Assembly: GCA_024225635.1 (NCBI GenBank)
Contig: JAAEMK010000489.1
Location: 1-54,688 of the forward strand
Length of the DNA: 54,688 nucleotides
Reading direction: 5' to 3'
DNA from: Desulfobacteraceae bacterium
GTDB lineage: Bacteria; Desulfobacterota; Desulfobacteria; Desulfobacterales; Desulfobacteraceae
The notes under the pieces are model-generated. The model had not been told where the DNA came from. It searched no databases and saw only the letters and a program-made list of their open reading frames with translations. A program made the position numbers and the translations under genes. This document shows positions 7,711-15,800 of the stretch, piece after piece. The number at the start of each line of letters is the position of its first letter. The first letter of the stretch is position 1.

Positions 7711-8862
7711 GTGAAATATTTATTCAAAATGCCAGTAAAGACAATTCTCTTATTCCTGTTTTGCCTTATAATGATTCCCAATGCCTCCTTCGGAAAAGAT
7801 ACACTCAAGCTTCTGATTTGGGAAGGATATTCCCCCCCTGAACAGATCAAAATATTCAAAGCGTTAATCAAGAAAAAATATGGAAAGGAAATTGAACTGG
7901 AGATAAGCCACAATATTTCCGGTATTCAGGATTTCTATGACGCCATCAGAACCAATTCCGAAGAAAAATTATATCACATCATATCTCCGGCACATAATTT
8001 TATTAAGGATTCCCGGTTTGGATGTATCCGTAATAAATTGATTATGCCGGTAAATTTACAAAACATTCCCAATTACAAAAAAATTATCCCCCAATTGCAA
8101 AAAGCCGACTATATCACGGATGATAAAGGAAATGTTTATGGCGTGCCCATGGCCCATGGCCCATATGGACTGGCCTATAATACAAAATACTTCAAATCCC
8201 CCCCCACAAGCTGGAATATCTTTGGGAACCCGGAATATAAAAACAGATACACAATTTCCAGTGATTATTACGAAGCGAATGTCTATATAGTCGCGTTATC
8301 AGCGGGATTACGGGGTGAGGACCTGTATAACTATCAAAAGCTGAGACAAAATAATATTACCTCCAGAATAGAAGTGCTGGCACGGAATGCACACTCTTTT
8401 TGGGATAGTGTAGACACTGCGGACGATTTGCAGGGGTTGGCTTTGGCAACGTCCTGGGGATTTTCTTTCAATGAACTCAGAAGGCGGGGTGAAGTCTGGA
8501 AAATGGTCGAACCGGTTGAAGGCACGACCGGATGGGTAGATAATTTCCTTATGAGCAGCAAGCTTAAAAAAAATCCCTTCTTGAAAACAGTTGCGGAAGA
8601 ATGGATGAATTTTGCTCTCAGCCCGGATTATCAGGTCAACGTGGTAGTCAGACAACTTATGAGCGATCCTGTGAATTTGATGATAAAGAACAGGTTGACT
8701 AGGGAAGAGGTTGAACACCATCACCTTGACGATCCAAACTATTTTCATGAGAAGAGATGGCTTTGGCCTGTCTTTAAATCAAAGCGGGAAAGAAATGCGT
8801 TAAAAAAGATCTGGTATGATGCAACCAAAAGCCTAAAGCAAAAAGATGAGAAAAAGATATGA
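7711..8862 (+). CDS. Periplasmic solute-binding protein, PotD/spermidine-putrescine-like
   Basis: This 383-residue protein has a clear signal peptide (Lys-rich start, hydrophobic TILLFLFCLIMI, cleavage near ASFG-KD). The mature part resembles extracellular binding proteins of ABC polyamine/iron transporters: LKLLIWEGYSPPEQ at the N-terminus, VYGVPMAHGPYGLAYN in the middle, then the second lobe with WMNFALSPDYQ. GTG 7711 is preceded by GGGAG. Codon use is much AT-richer than its neighbours, suggesting acquisition. Permease genes are missing and only an ATPase tail lies upstream, so it is an orphan binding protein or a sensor component. The ligand is not predictable from sequence. Confidence 0.8.
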   Translation: MKYLFKMPVKTILLFLFCLIMIPNASFGKDTLKLLIWEGYSPPEQIKIFKALIKKKYGKEIELEISHNISGIQDFYDAIRTNSEEKLYHIISPAHNFIKDSRFGCIRNKLIMPVNLQNIPNYKKIIPQLQKADYITDDKGNVYGVPMAHGPYGLAYNTKYFKSPPTSWNIFGNPEYKNRYTISSDYYEANVYIVALSAGLRGEDLYNYQKLRQNNITSRIEVLARNAHSFWDSVDTADDLQGLALATSWGFSFNELRRRGEVWKMVEPVEGTTGWVDNFLMSSKLKKNPFLKTVAEEWMNFALSPDYQVNVVVRQLMSDPVNLMIKNRLTREEVEHHHLDDPNYFHEKRWLWPVFKSKRERNALKKIWYDATKSLKQKDEKKI

Positions 8863-8874
8863 GATAAGCCGGAT

Positions 8875-9660
8875 TCATATGCGATGGGCGAGGGTGGTAA
8901 AGGTTGCCGCCTCTATTCCTTTTTGGGCTGCGATCTGCCTGAGAAGAAACTCCAGAAAAAGAAAGGCGGCGTCGTTCATCCGCATATGGTGGAGCATGAT
9001 GCCGCACACCCCGCTCTCCATGCCCTGGGAAAGCTCGTCGAACAGGGCCTGCCACCCGAGACCCGGAGATGGCTCCTTCCGGGTGTGGAGATCCACATGA
9101 ACGGAAATTTCTCTTAACCCGGCAGGCGGTTCGGGAGCGTTCCCGGCGCTCCGGGAGATGCCTTCAAACCCGAGGCTGACCAGGGCGGCCATGGTTTCCA
9201 GGGTGCACCGGTTCCAGGGCGGGGTGAAAAAAGGTGCGAACCGATGGCTCAAAATAGCCTCCAGCCGCTGTCGCCCTTTGGCAAGATCGTTCCGGATATC
9301 ACTGACAGGCCGGGCCGGGCCGAACTCCTGCTTCTTCCCCTTGACTTCGTGGTTCACATGCCGCCACCCATGCTGGTGCCAGCAAAAAAGACCGCCCCCC
9401 CTGTTGGCAAAGGGCACCAGGGCCTCCCACCGTTGACGGGTCAGCCAAGTCGGCACCACGGCAAGGCAGAGGGGAAGCCTGTACTGTAAGAACAGTTCCA
9501 TCATTCTGGCAAAATTGCGGCCCGGCACCCCGATGTCATCAGCCCTGAAAAAAAACAGGGGGTTCCCATGTTTTTCCACACCTTGGGCCAGGGTGAGCCC
9601 AAGGCGTTCCTCAACTGCCGCAAGCCTTGCGCCCTTGAAATCCTCGTAGAGCGCGTTCAT
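8875..9660 (-). CDS. Polysaccharide deacetylase-like protein (NodB-related)
   Basis: This 261-residue protein carries the metal-binding motifs of carbohydrate esterase family 4-like proteins: an early double Asp (FFRADDIGV, near residue 39), WHQHGWRHVNHE (near 93) and FTPPWNR (near 145). It probably removes acetyl groups from a glycan. No signal peptide is evident, so it may act on cytoplasmic or lipid-linked intermediates. It is the last gene of a five-gene minus-strand operon, and its start overlaps the preceding glycosyltransferase stop by 4 nt. It converges with the solute-binding protein gene, with only 12 bp between the stops. Confidence 0.82.
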   Translation of the reverse strand: MNALYEDFKGARLAAVEERLGLTLAQGVEKHGNPLFFFRADDIGVPGRNFARMMELFLQYRLPLCLAVVPTWLTRQRWEALVPFANRGGGLFCWHQHGWRHVNHEVKGKKQEFGPARPVSDIRNDLAKGRQRLEAILSHRFAPFFTPPWNRCTLETMAALVSLGFEGISRSAGNAPEPPAGLREISVHVDLHTRKEPSPGLGWQALFDELSQGMESGVCGIMLHHMRMNDAAFLFLEFLLRQIAAQKGIEAATFTTLAHRI

Positions 9661-10817
9661 GGTCTGCCATTCTCCTCTATCCAGTTGAGGACCGCTCCCG
9701 CCCCCCCAAGATCCAGGCGCTGGCGAATCTGCTTCCTCCCACCCGCCAGGCGCTCCCGGATGATCCCGGCCAGGACCTTTGGCTCCAGGCTTTCCTCATC
9801 AAGCAAAGTGATGTCCGCAAAATCCGCCAAAGCAACCGCCCGCATCCGCTGTTCCCGGTTCTGGTCAAAGGGCCAAACCAGGGAGGGCGTTCCTGCCGCC
9901 ACAAGGTTCATGGAGGTGTTATAGCCGGCCATGCTGATGGAAAGATCCGCCGTCGACAGAAGGGAGATGAAATCCTTCCAAAAGGGTTCCACCCTCACAC
10001 CTGTTCCGGCCAGGGCATAAAGCCTATCCGCCGACCTTTTGTCCATGTAGGGCCCTGTGAGGACAATCATCCTCACCCTGTCCCGGTCCGGGAGCAAGCC
10101 GTGGGCACGGATCGCGGCCCGGAGCAGGGGCGCTCCCACCGTTCCGCCCCCTGCGCTGACCACCACAAGGAATTGGTCCGGCCCAATCCCCAGGTCCGGC
10201 CTCACCCGTGCCACGGTTGCGGGGTCCGGCAATGGGGTGACAAAACCGGTATACTTTATGGGCGCCCGGATGTCATCAATCCTTGAAAAGCTGGTATCCA
10301 GCCGGATCAGCCGGGGATCGGAATGGATCAACAGGGCGTCAAACCATTGGTTCAGGGTGTCCACCACCCGGGTTTCATAAGCGTCGGCATTCTTTTTTTC
10401 CACAAGGATGTCCCGTAAACTGCACACCACCCGGCAGTCAAGGGCGGGGTCCCCGGCAATCAGCGACAGGACCGGGTCGAGCTCAAACCGGAACGCTTTT
10501 CTGCCAAAGGGATAGAGTTCCACCAGAAAAAGATCGGGCCGTTCCGCAAGGAAAAGCCGTTCCAGGATCTGTTGACGCTCTTTTTTGACATCCGCTACCC
10601 TTTTATCAGGATCAACGCTGTAAAGCCCGTTGAACCCTTCATCCATCATCAACCCCGGCAGTTGCACCTGCCGCACATGGCCGGGAAGCATAGCCGGAAG
10701 CTGATCTCCCCCGGTCACCAGGAGGATATCGTGGGCGTCAAGGGCCTTGACGATCTCCAGGGTCCGGAAAAAATGCCCCACACCCAGCACATGCTGGCAA
10801 TAGACGATGATCTTCAT
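9657..10817 (-). CDS. MurG/GT28-like predicted glycosyltransferase
   Basis: This 386-residue protein shows a GT-B architecture. The N-terminal MKIIVYCQHVLGVGHFFRT is a nucleotide-sugar-transferase-like start with GxGHxxR. The C-terminal donor site MAGYNTSMNLVAAGTPSLVWPFDQNREQRMRA resembles the MurG GG-T-x-E/P-x2-DQ block. It belongs to the poorly characterised predicted glycosyltransferases (COG4671-like). There is no membrane segment. It sits in a tightly overlapping operon (4 nt with both neighbours) with a phosphatase and two GT4 enzymes, so it probably adds a sugar to the same surface glycan. Donor and acceptor are unknown. Confidence 0.82.
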   Translation of the reverse strand: MKIIVYCQHVLGVGHFFRTLEIVKALDAHDILLVTGGDQLPAMLPGHVRQVQLPGLMMDEGFNGLYSVDPDKRVADVKKERQQILERLFLAERPDLFLVELYPFGRKAFRFELDPVLSLIAGDPALDCRVVCSLRDILVEKKNADAYETRVVDTLNQWFDALLIHSDPRLIRLDTSFSRIDDIRAPIKYTGFVTPLPDPATVARVRPDLGIGPDQFLVVVSAGGGTVGAPLLRAAIRAHGLLPDRDRVRMIVLTGPYMDKRSADRLYALAGTGVRVEPFWKDFISLLSTADLSISMAGYNTSMNLVAAGTPSLVWPFDQNREQRMRAVALADFADITLLDEESLEPKVLAGIIRERLAGGRKQIRQRLDLGGAGAVLNWIEENGRP

Positions 10818-11425
10818 TTTTTCTCCTGGTTAAGGTCTACGGCGTTGAGTTTTTCCAGGACCAGTCCATGATCCCAGGAGAACCTGTGCAGATAGCCCTC
10901 CCGGATCACCCCTTTCTCCCCTGGCAGGAACGCCCTGCCAAGGGCATGATAGAGAAGGGATTTGATCACGCCGTTGTGGGTGACCACAAGGATGTTGCGG
11001 TCTTTGAACCGGACGGCGGCCGCCTTAAGGGCTGCAAGGGAGCGGTCCAGCACCCCATGGCGAGCCTCGCCGCCGGGGGGACAAAAGTCCCAGCCCAGGC
11101 TCTCCTGGAATTCCACGGTGCCGGGAGCCGCCCTGCGTATATCGGTGAGCCGTTTGCCCTGCCAGCGCCCAAAGGCCTGTTCCCGCAGCTTTTCCTCCGT
11201 CACCACCTCCAGGCCAAGGTGTTGGCCAAGGATCTTTGCCGTGGCCCTTGCCCGGGCCATGGGACTTGAGAGGATAAGGTCCAGGGGGATGGTCCCAAGG
11301 GCTGTGCACCATGACGCCACTTCCAGCTCTCCCACGGCGGACAGGGGAAGGTCCGCTTCCCCCTGGAGCCGCTTCTCAAGGTTCCACCGGGTTTTGCCAT
11401 GGCGTATCAGGCTGAAGCTAACCAT
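10814..11425 (-). CDS. Histidine phosphatase family protein (phosphoglycerate-mutase-like)
   Basis: This 203-residue protein has the RHG catalytic motif near the start (SLIRHGKTRWN), a following acidic helix with LSSPMARARATA, the REQAFGRWQG segment and the second catalytic His in VTHNGVIKSLLYH. Such enzymes remove phosphate from small molecules, including sugar phosphates and cobalamin intermediates. Position between glycosyltransferase genes, overlapping by 4 and 8 nt, suggests a sugar-phosphate or glycan-phosphate substrate. That is inference from context only. Confidence 0.88.
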   Translation of the reverse strand: MVSFSLIRHGKTRWNLEKRLQGEADLPLSAVGELEVASWCTALGTIPLDLILSSPMARARATAKILGQHLGLEVVTEEKLREQAFGRWQGKRLTDIRRAAPGTVEFQESLGWDFCPPGGEARHGVLDRSLAALKAAAVRFKDRNILVVTHNGVIKSLLYHALGRAFLPGEKGVIREGYLHRFSWDHGLVLEKLNAVDLNQEKK

Positions 11426-12533
11426 TCAAAGCCACCTTTCTCAATATTGCCTCCAGATGGAGATAGTTGCGGTCAAGGTCGTGCCGCTGCCGGATGTAGG
11501 CGGAAGCTTCCTTTCCCATCCCGGATCGGAGGCCCTTGTCCCGGATCAGCCGCGCCAGGGCGTTGACAAACGCGGATTCCCGGAACATGGGAACGAGCAG
11601 GCCTGTCTTGCCATTGTCCACCACCTCGGGAATGCCGCCGTTGTCAAAGGCGACAACGGGCAGGGAACAGGATTGCGCCTCCAGGAAAACCATGCCCAGG
11701 GATTCCCGGATGCCGGGAAACGCGAACAGATCCCCTGCACTGTAAAACCGGTACATCTCTTTTCGTTCGATCCTGCCCACAAACCGGTAACGGCCCGGAA
11801 TGCAGCGTTCAGCCAGGGCCCGCAGTTTTTTTTCCATGGGACCGCTCCCCGCGATCACCAGGAGGAACGGCACATCCGTACGGGCAAGCCTGGCGCAGCA
11901 TTGGATGAGCCATGTAAGGCCCCGGCTCTTGACATCATTCCTGAACATGGCCGCCGTCAGGATCACCGGAACCGGCCCGGCCCCCCATTGGCCCCGCAAG
12001 GCAGCGCCCTCCCTTTCGTTTCGCCGGAACTCTCCGGGATAGATGCCCGGAGGGATATGGGAGAGCCTGTGCTCCGGGAGCAGCCGTTTCAGATTATCAA
12101 GATCCTCAAGCTTGTTGGTGATCACATGATCCGCCCGGACCAGGGACGCCCGGTTCAAAAGAAAGCCGGGCAGGGTCTTGAGACGCCGGCGCCGCTTTGT
12201 GGAGTAGATGCCCTGGAAGATCACATACCTGATGCCGAGCAACCTGCACACCCAGGGGCCCAGAAGATCCGGGGCTTTGTAATAGGCGTGGTAGGTCAGC
12301 CAGAGGTCCGGGGGGGAGGCGGCAAGACTTCTCACCGATCTTACAAAATCCCGGATCAACCCGGGCCAGAGCCAGGGCCGGTGGGTGATCCACCGGGCCC
12401 GTACCCGGCCCTGGACCGTGACGTCATGGCCCCGGCGTTCGAGGAATTCCACAATGCCGCCCGCAATGACAAGATCCCCGGAGGGGGTGCCATGGCCCAG
12501 GGGCTTGAACGGGGCGTAAAATGCGATTTTCAT
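11418..12533 (-). CDS. Glycosyltransferase family 4
   Basis: This 371-residue GT-B enzyme begins MKIAFYAPFKPLGHGTPSGD. It has the GT4 C-terminal donor-binding region: VGRIERKEMYRFYSAGDLFAFPG, then the E-x7-E signature in ESLGMVFLEAQSCSLPVVAF, followed by GGIPEVVDNGKTG. It retains nucleotide-sugar donor linkage stereochemistry like other GT4 members. It is the second gene of the glycan operon, overlapping the first by 4 nt and the phosphatase by 8 nt. No membrane segment is seen, so it probably works at the inner face of the membrane. Confidence 0.9.
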   Translation of the reverse strand: MKIAFYAPFKPLGHGTPSGDLVIAGGIVEFLERRGHDVTVQGRVRARWITHRPWLWPGLIRDFVRSVRSLAASPPDLWLTYHAYYKAPDLLGPWVCRLLGIRYVIFQGIYSTKRRRRLKTLPGFLLNRASLVRADHVITNKLEDLDNLKRLLPEHRLSHIPPGIYPGEFRRNEREGAALRGQWGAGPVPVILTAAMFRNDVKSRGLTWLIQCCARLARTDVPFLLVIAGSGPMEKKLRALAERCIPGRYRFVGRIERKEMYRFYSAGDLFAFPGIRESLGMVFLEAQSCSLPVVAFDNGGIPEVVDNGKTGLLVPMFRESAFVNALARLIRDKGLRSGMGKEASAYIRQRHDLDRNYLHLEAILRKVALNG

Positions 12534-13798
12534 CCCTGTCCGATCTCCGGAATCATGGTTTTGTAGGTGCGGGCAAGCTCCCTGACCAGTATCTTGTTGT
12601 CAAAATTTCGTTCCACCCGTTTTCTCGCCTCCCGTGTCACCCGCCTGCGAAGGGCGTCATCCTTTAGCAGCGCCTCCATGGCCCCGGCAAGCTTTACCGG
12701 TTTTTGGGGCGGCACCATCCGTCCCGTGACACCATCCTCCAGAAACTCAGGCAAACCGGACACATCGGTTCCCACCACGGGAAGTTTCATGGCCATGCTC
12801 TCGGCCATGACATTGGGAATCCCGTCCCTGTCCCCGTTCCCGGCGATCCGGCATCCCAGGACAAAGAGATCCGATTCCGCGTAATGGGAGATCACCTCTT
12901 CATGGGTCAAGGTGCCGCACAGCCGGGTTTTATCGCCAAGATCCAGCTCTTTGATCAGGTCCAGGATTTTTTCCCTGTCGTCCCCCTCGCCGATGAGGGT
13001 GTGCCTGAAATCGATTCCCCGGTCCCTCAGGATGGCCAGGGCCCGGTAAACCGTATCAAGGCCCTTTTTTTCCGTGATCCTTGCCACGGTGATGATCTTG
13101 TAAGGGGGAATCGCGGACAGGTCCCTCCCGTTCGAAGAGAAATAATCCAGGTTGATCCCGTGGTAGACGCAGAATAGAGGGGTGGTGCTTGCGGCCGAGA
13201 GCGTGGAGAGATATCGCTGGTTGTACCGGGTGCAGGTCACGACAAAGCGCGCCATGTCGATCTTCTCCCTCAGCTGCCTTGTGTCCGAGGTGTAGATATC
13301 CTTTGCATGGGCAAAGAAACTGAAGGGCAGCCCGGACAGGAGGCTTGCAAACATGGCCACCGAGGTGGGGGAGTGGGCAAAGTGGGCATGGAAATGAACG
13401 ATGCCCTTTCCCGGCAAAAAACGGTGGACCAGGACCCCTGCCTGGAGAAGATGCTTCACGGTTGCCGACCGCCGGGTCCTGAACCACCGCTGCGCCGCTT
13501 TTTTCATGGCCTTGAAATAGGTTCGGGGCCGTTTCAGGGCCAAAAGCAGGTTGTGGTACAAAAGAATATGAAGATTGGGCAGGATGCTCGAGGGCAGATA
13601 ATCCACCCCGGCCCGGATCGCCTTGACGCTGGCATGGGTGAACGGCTCCCTGGGATGCCGCATGGAGATGATGTGAATCCTGTATCCAAGGGACTCAAGA
13701 ATAAGTATCTCATTGGAGATAAAGGTTTCCGATATCCGGGGATATCCTTTCAAAACCATGCAAAGGGTCGGTGTTGGCCTGTTTCCCGTTTTTTCCAT
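12530..13798 (-). CDS. Glycosyltransferase family 4
   Basis: This 422-residue GT-B enzyme starts the glycan operon. N-terminal GYPRISETFISNEILILESLG is typical of exopolysaccharide GT4 enzymes. The C-terminal half has ITVARITEKKGLDTVYRAL, a LCGTLTHEEV loop and the acidic E-x7-E-like site in DGIPNVMAESMAMKLPVVGT with GLPEFLEDGVTG. It is followed by four overlapping genes. Together they look like a short module that builds or edits a surface or lipid-linked glycan; no polymerase or flippase is present in the window. The upstream gap to the gamma-carbonic-anhydrase-like gene contains no clear promoter. Confidence 0.9.
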   Translation of the reverse strand: MEKTGNRPTPTLCMVLKGYPRISETFISNEILILESLGYRIHIISMRHPREPFTHASVKAIRAGVDYLPSSILPNLHILLYHNLLLALKRPRTYFKAMKKAAQRWFRTRRSATVKHLLQAGVLVHRFLPGKGIVHFHAHFAHSPTSVAMFASLLSGLPFSFFAHAKDIYTSDTRQLREKIDMARFVVTCTRYNQRYLSTLSAASTTPLFCVYHGINLDYFSSNGRDLSAIPPYKIITVARITEKKGLDTVYRALAILRDRGIDFRHTLIGEGDDREKILDLIKELDLGDKTRLCGTLTHEEVISHYAESDLFVLGCRIAGNGDRDGIPNVMAESMAMKLPVVGTDVSGLPEFLEDGVTGRMVPPQKPVKLAGAMEALLKDDALRRRVTREARKRVERNFDNKILVRELARTYKTMIPEIGQG

Positions 13799-13906
13799 CT
13801 TTTCTGCTCCTGAAGATCGATCTCCGTTTACGGATCGCTTCTTTTCCCGTCATCCCAAAGCGGCCCGATGCCCCATGAAACTGCCCATGGGGCTCTTCGG
13901 TTTTTC

Positions 13907-13930
13907 GGGTCAGCGGGTCAGCGGGTCAGG
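13907..13930. repeat. Three tandem copies of an 8-bp unit at a gene end
   Basis: GGGTCAGC occurs twice and GGGTCAGG once, head to tail, overlapping the last codons of the gamma-carbonic-anhydrase-like gene. A gain or loss of one unit would shift that reading frame at its C-terminus. An imperfect palindrome (13870-13877 with 13886-13893) lies just downstream of the gene end and might be a weak terminator. Confidence 0.6.
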
Positions 13931-14471
13931 TGGCGGGGGACGGTGCCAGGGTGGCCTCGGGCATGCCCTGCTTCAGGTATTTTACCGCAAGGTCGATGTA
14001 GACCTGCTTGCCAAAGTTCCACAGCTCCCGGTCCTTTTCGTTCACCTCCCGGATGGGCTTTGCGGGATTGCCCGCCGCCACGGTTTGGGATTCGATCTTC
14101 TGGTTGGATTTGACCACCGAGCCTTCAGCCACGATGCTCCATTCGCCGGTTTCCGAGAAGATGCTCAGGATGGCCCCCATGCCCACCACCGAGTAGTCGC
14201 CGATGATGTTGCCGTGGAGGATGGCCCCGTGGCCCAGGGTCACCATCTTGCCGATCAGGTGAAGGCCGCCCGGGGGGGAGTGGATGATCACCCCTTCTTC
14301 AACGGCCGTGCCGTCGCCGATGACAATGCGGCCGTAATCCCCGCGGATGATGGCCCCGTGGCCGATGTAGCAGTTTTCTCCGATCTCCACATCCCCGATC
14401 ACCCGGGCAAGGTCGCTCACATAGCTTCCCTTGCCCACGGACGGGGTGTTGCCGTCAAAGTGGTAGAGCAT
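13926..14471 (-). CDS. Gamma-carbonic-anhydrase-like hexapeptide-repeat protein
   Basis: This 181-residue left-handed beta-helix protein has repeated hexapeptides (IGDVEIGENCYIGHGAIIRG, VIGDGTAVEEG). The spacing of histidines fits the gamma-CA/PaaY family (VIIH, then LGHGAILHG). PaaY-type relatives act as thioesterases in phenylacetyl-CoA metabolism, others as carbonic anhydrases. Next to acyl-CoA genes and a biotin-dependent carboxylase, either bicarbonate supply or thioesterase activity would make sense. ATG 14471 is chosen because of AAGGAGGAAC just upstream. It is the last gene of the acyl-CoA cluster on the minus strand. Confidence 0.85.
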   Translation of the reverse strand: MLYHFDGNTPSVGKGSYVSDLARVIGDVEIGENCYIGHGAIIRGDYGRIVIGDGTAVEEGVIIHSPPGGLHLIGKMVTLGHGAILHGNIIGDYSVVGMGAILSIFSETGEWSIVAEGSVVKSNQKIESQTVAAGNPAKPIREVNEKDRELWNFGKQVYIDLAVKYLKQGMPEATLAPSPAT

Positions 14472-14550
14472 TGTTCCTCCTTGTTTTTGCGTCTGTCTCA
14501 GCTTGCGCCGCAATATTTTTCCTTCCCCGCTTTAGGGAAGGGTACTCCAT

Positions 14551-15711
14551 TTACATCAGTTTTGAAATGATCTCCTTCATGATTTCGGTGGTGCCGCCGC
14601 CGATGGAGAGAATCCGGTTGTCCCGGTAGAGCCGTTCCACCACGGATTCACGCACATAGCCGTAGCCGCCGAAGATCTGTACCGCGTCATAGGTAATCCG
14701 GTCGCTCACCTGGCAGGCAAAGTTCTTGGCCATGGAGATCTCCTTGATCTGGTTGATCCCGGCATCGATTTTGGCCGCGATCCGGTAGGTGAACTCCTGG
14801 CTCACCTCCACCAGGGTGGCCATCTCGGCAAGTTTGTGCCGGGTCACCTGGAAGCCCGTGAGGGGCTTGCCAAAGGCCTGGCGCTCCTTTGCGTGCTTCA
14901 TGGCTTCTTCCAGGGCGATCCGGGCGGTCATGTTGGCCATGACGCACAGCTGGAGCCGTTCGCTCTGGAAGTTATCCATGATGTAGTAGAAGCCCTGGTT
15001 CTCCTCGCCGATGAGGTTCTCCACCGGCACCTTCACGTTGTCAAAATAGATCTCGGCCGTGTCCGAGGCCCACCATCCGGTTTTCTTCATGGGGGGGGAG
15101 GTGGAGTAGCCCGGGGTGCCGGACTCGATCACCAAAAGGCTGATGCCGTGGGCATCCTCGCTTCCGGTGCGGACGGCGCAGGTGAGCTGGTCGGCCCGGA
15201 CCCCGCTTGTGATAAAGGTTTTGCTCCCGTTGACCAGGTAGTGATCGCCCTGTCTTACGGCCGTTGTTTTGATGTTGGCCACGTCCGACCCGCCGCCGGG
15301 TTCGGTGATCCCCAGGGCAGCGATCCTGTCGCCCGCGATCACGGGACGGACAAACCGCTCCTTTTGTTCCCCGGTGCCTTTCCTGATGATGGGGGGGATG
15401 GCGATGTCAAGGGAGCCAAGGCCGGCCACAAGCCCGCCAGAGGTGGAGCGCATCAGCTCTTCTCCCACCACCACCTTGAGAAAGATGTCCCCGGGGGTGC
15501 CCCCCAGTTCTTCGGGATACCCTGTTCCCAGGATGCCGAGCTCCCCCGCCATCTTGTAGAGTTCTTTTGGAAACGCACCCTTTTCCTCCCACTCGTCGAT
15601 GTTGGGGAGGATCTCCTTTTTGACAAGCTCCTTGACCGATTTTCGTACAAGATCGTGCTCCTTGCCGAAATAGTGCTGATAATCATTGGTTGAACCGGTT
15701 TGACGGGCCAT
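14551..15711 (-). CDS. Acyl-CoA dehydrogenase
   Basis: This 386-residue flavoenzyme desaturates an acyl-CoA and passes electrons to ETF. Motifs include ALGITEPGGGSDVANIKTTA (FAD/substrate binding), FITSGVRAD, RQAFGKPLTGFQ and the C-terminal ILSIGGGTTEIM. The canonical Glu position of medium-chain enzymes is replaced by Gly (IGGGT). A Glu is present in the helix equivalent (FQSERLQLC), as in isovaleryl-CoA dehydrogenase, which suggests a branched-chain or terpenoid acyl-CoA substrate. That substrate call is inference. It lies in the same orientation as the carboxylase genes, with a second paralogue at 18608. Confidence 0.93.
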   Translation of the reverse strand: MARQTGSTNDYQHYFGKEHDLVRKSVKELVKKEILPNIDEWEEKGAFPKELYKMAGELGILGTGYPEELGGTPGDIFLKVVVGEELMRSTSGGLVAGLGSLDIAIPPIIRKGTGEQKERFVRPVIAGDRIAALGITEPGGGSDVANIKTTAVRQGDHYLVNGSKTFITSGVRADQLTCAVRTGSEDAHGISLLVIESGTPGYSTSPPMKKTGWWASDTAEIYFDNVKVPVENLIGEENQGFYYIMDNFQSERLQLCVMANMTARIALEEAMKHAKERQAFGKPLTGFQVTRHKLAEMATLVEVSQEFTYRIAAKIDAGINQIKEISMAKNFACQVSDRITYDAVQIFGGYGYVRESVVERLYRDNRILSIGGGTTEIMKEIISKLM

Positions 15712-15733
15712 GGCAAAGACTCCTTAGGTTCTT

Positions 15734-15774
15734 CTCTTTGATTTTCGTGTTATTTTGGCAAGAAAATCAAAGAG
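15734..15774. repeat. Perfect 13-bp inverted repeat between two catabolic genes
   Basis: CTCTTTGATTTTC (15734-15746) and its exact complement (15762-15774) are separated by 15 bp. It lies in the 89-bp gap between the acyl-CoA dehydrogenase and the DinB-like gene. It is unusually AT-rich for this region and has no T-run after it on the minus strand. An operator or mRNA-stabilising hairpin is more likely than a terminator. Confidence 0.6.
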
Positions 15775-15800
15775 AGCTTTTGGGTTCTGGCTTGTCCAGG

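Noticed and set aside
10962-12566. A 534-codon open frame on the plus strand
   Set aside because: It is antisense to the histidine phosphatase and glycosyltransferase genes, with no recognisable domain.
13907-13930. A possible CRISPR or larger tandem array
   Set aside because: There are only three contiguous 8-bp units without spacers; no CRISPR-like array or cas gene is seen anywhere in the window.
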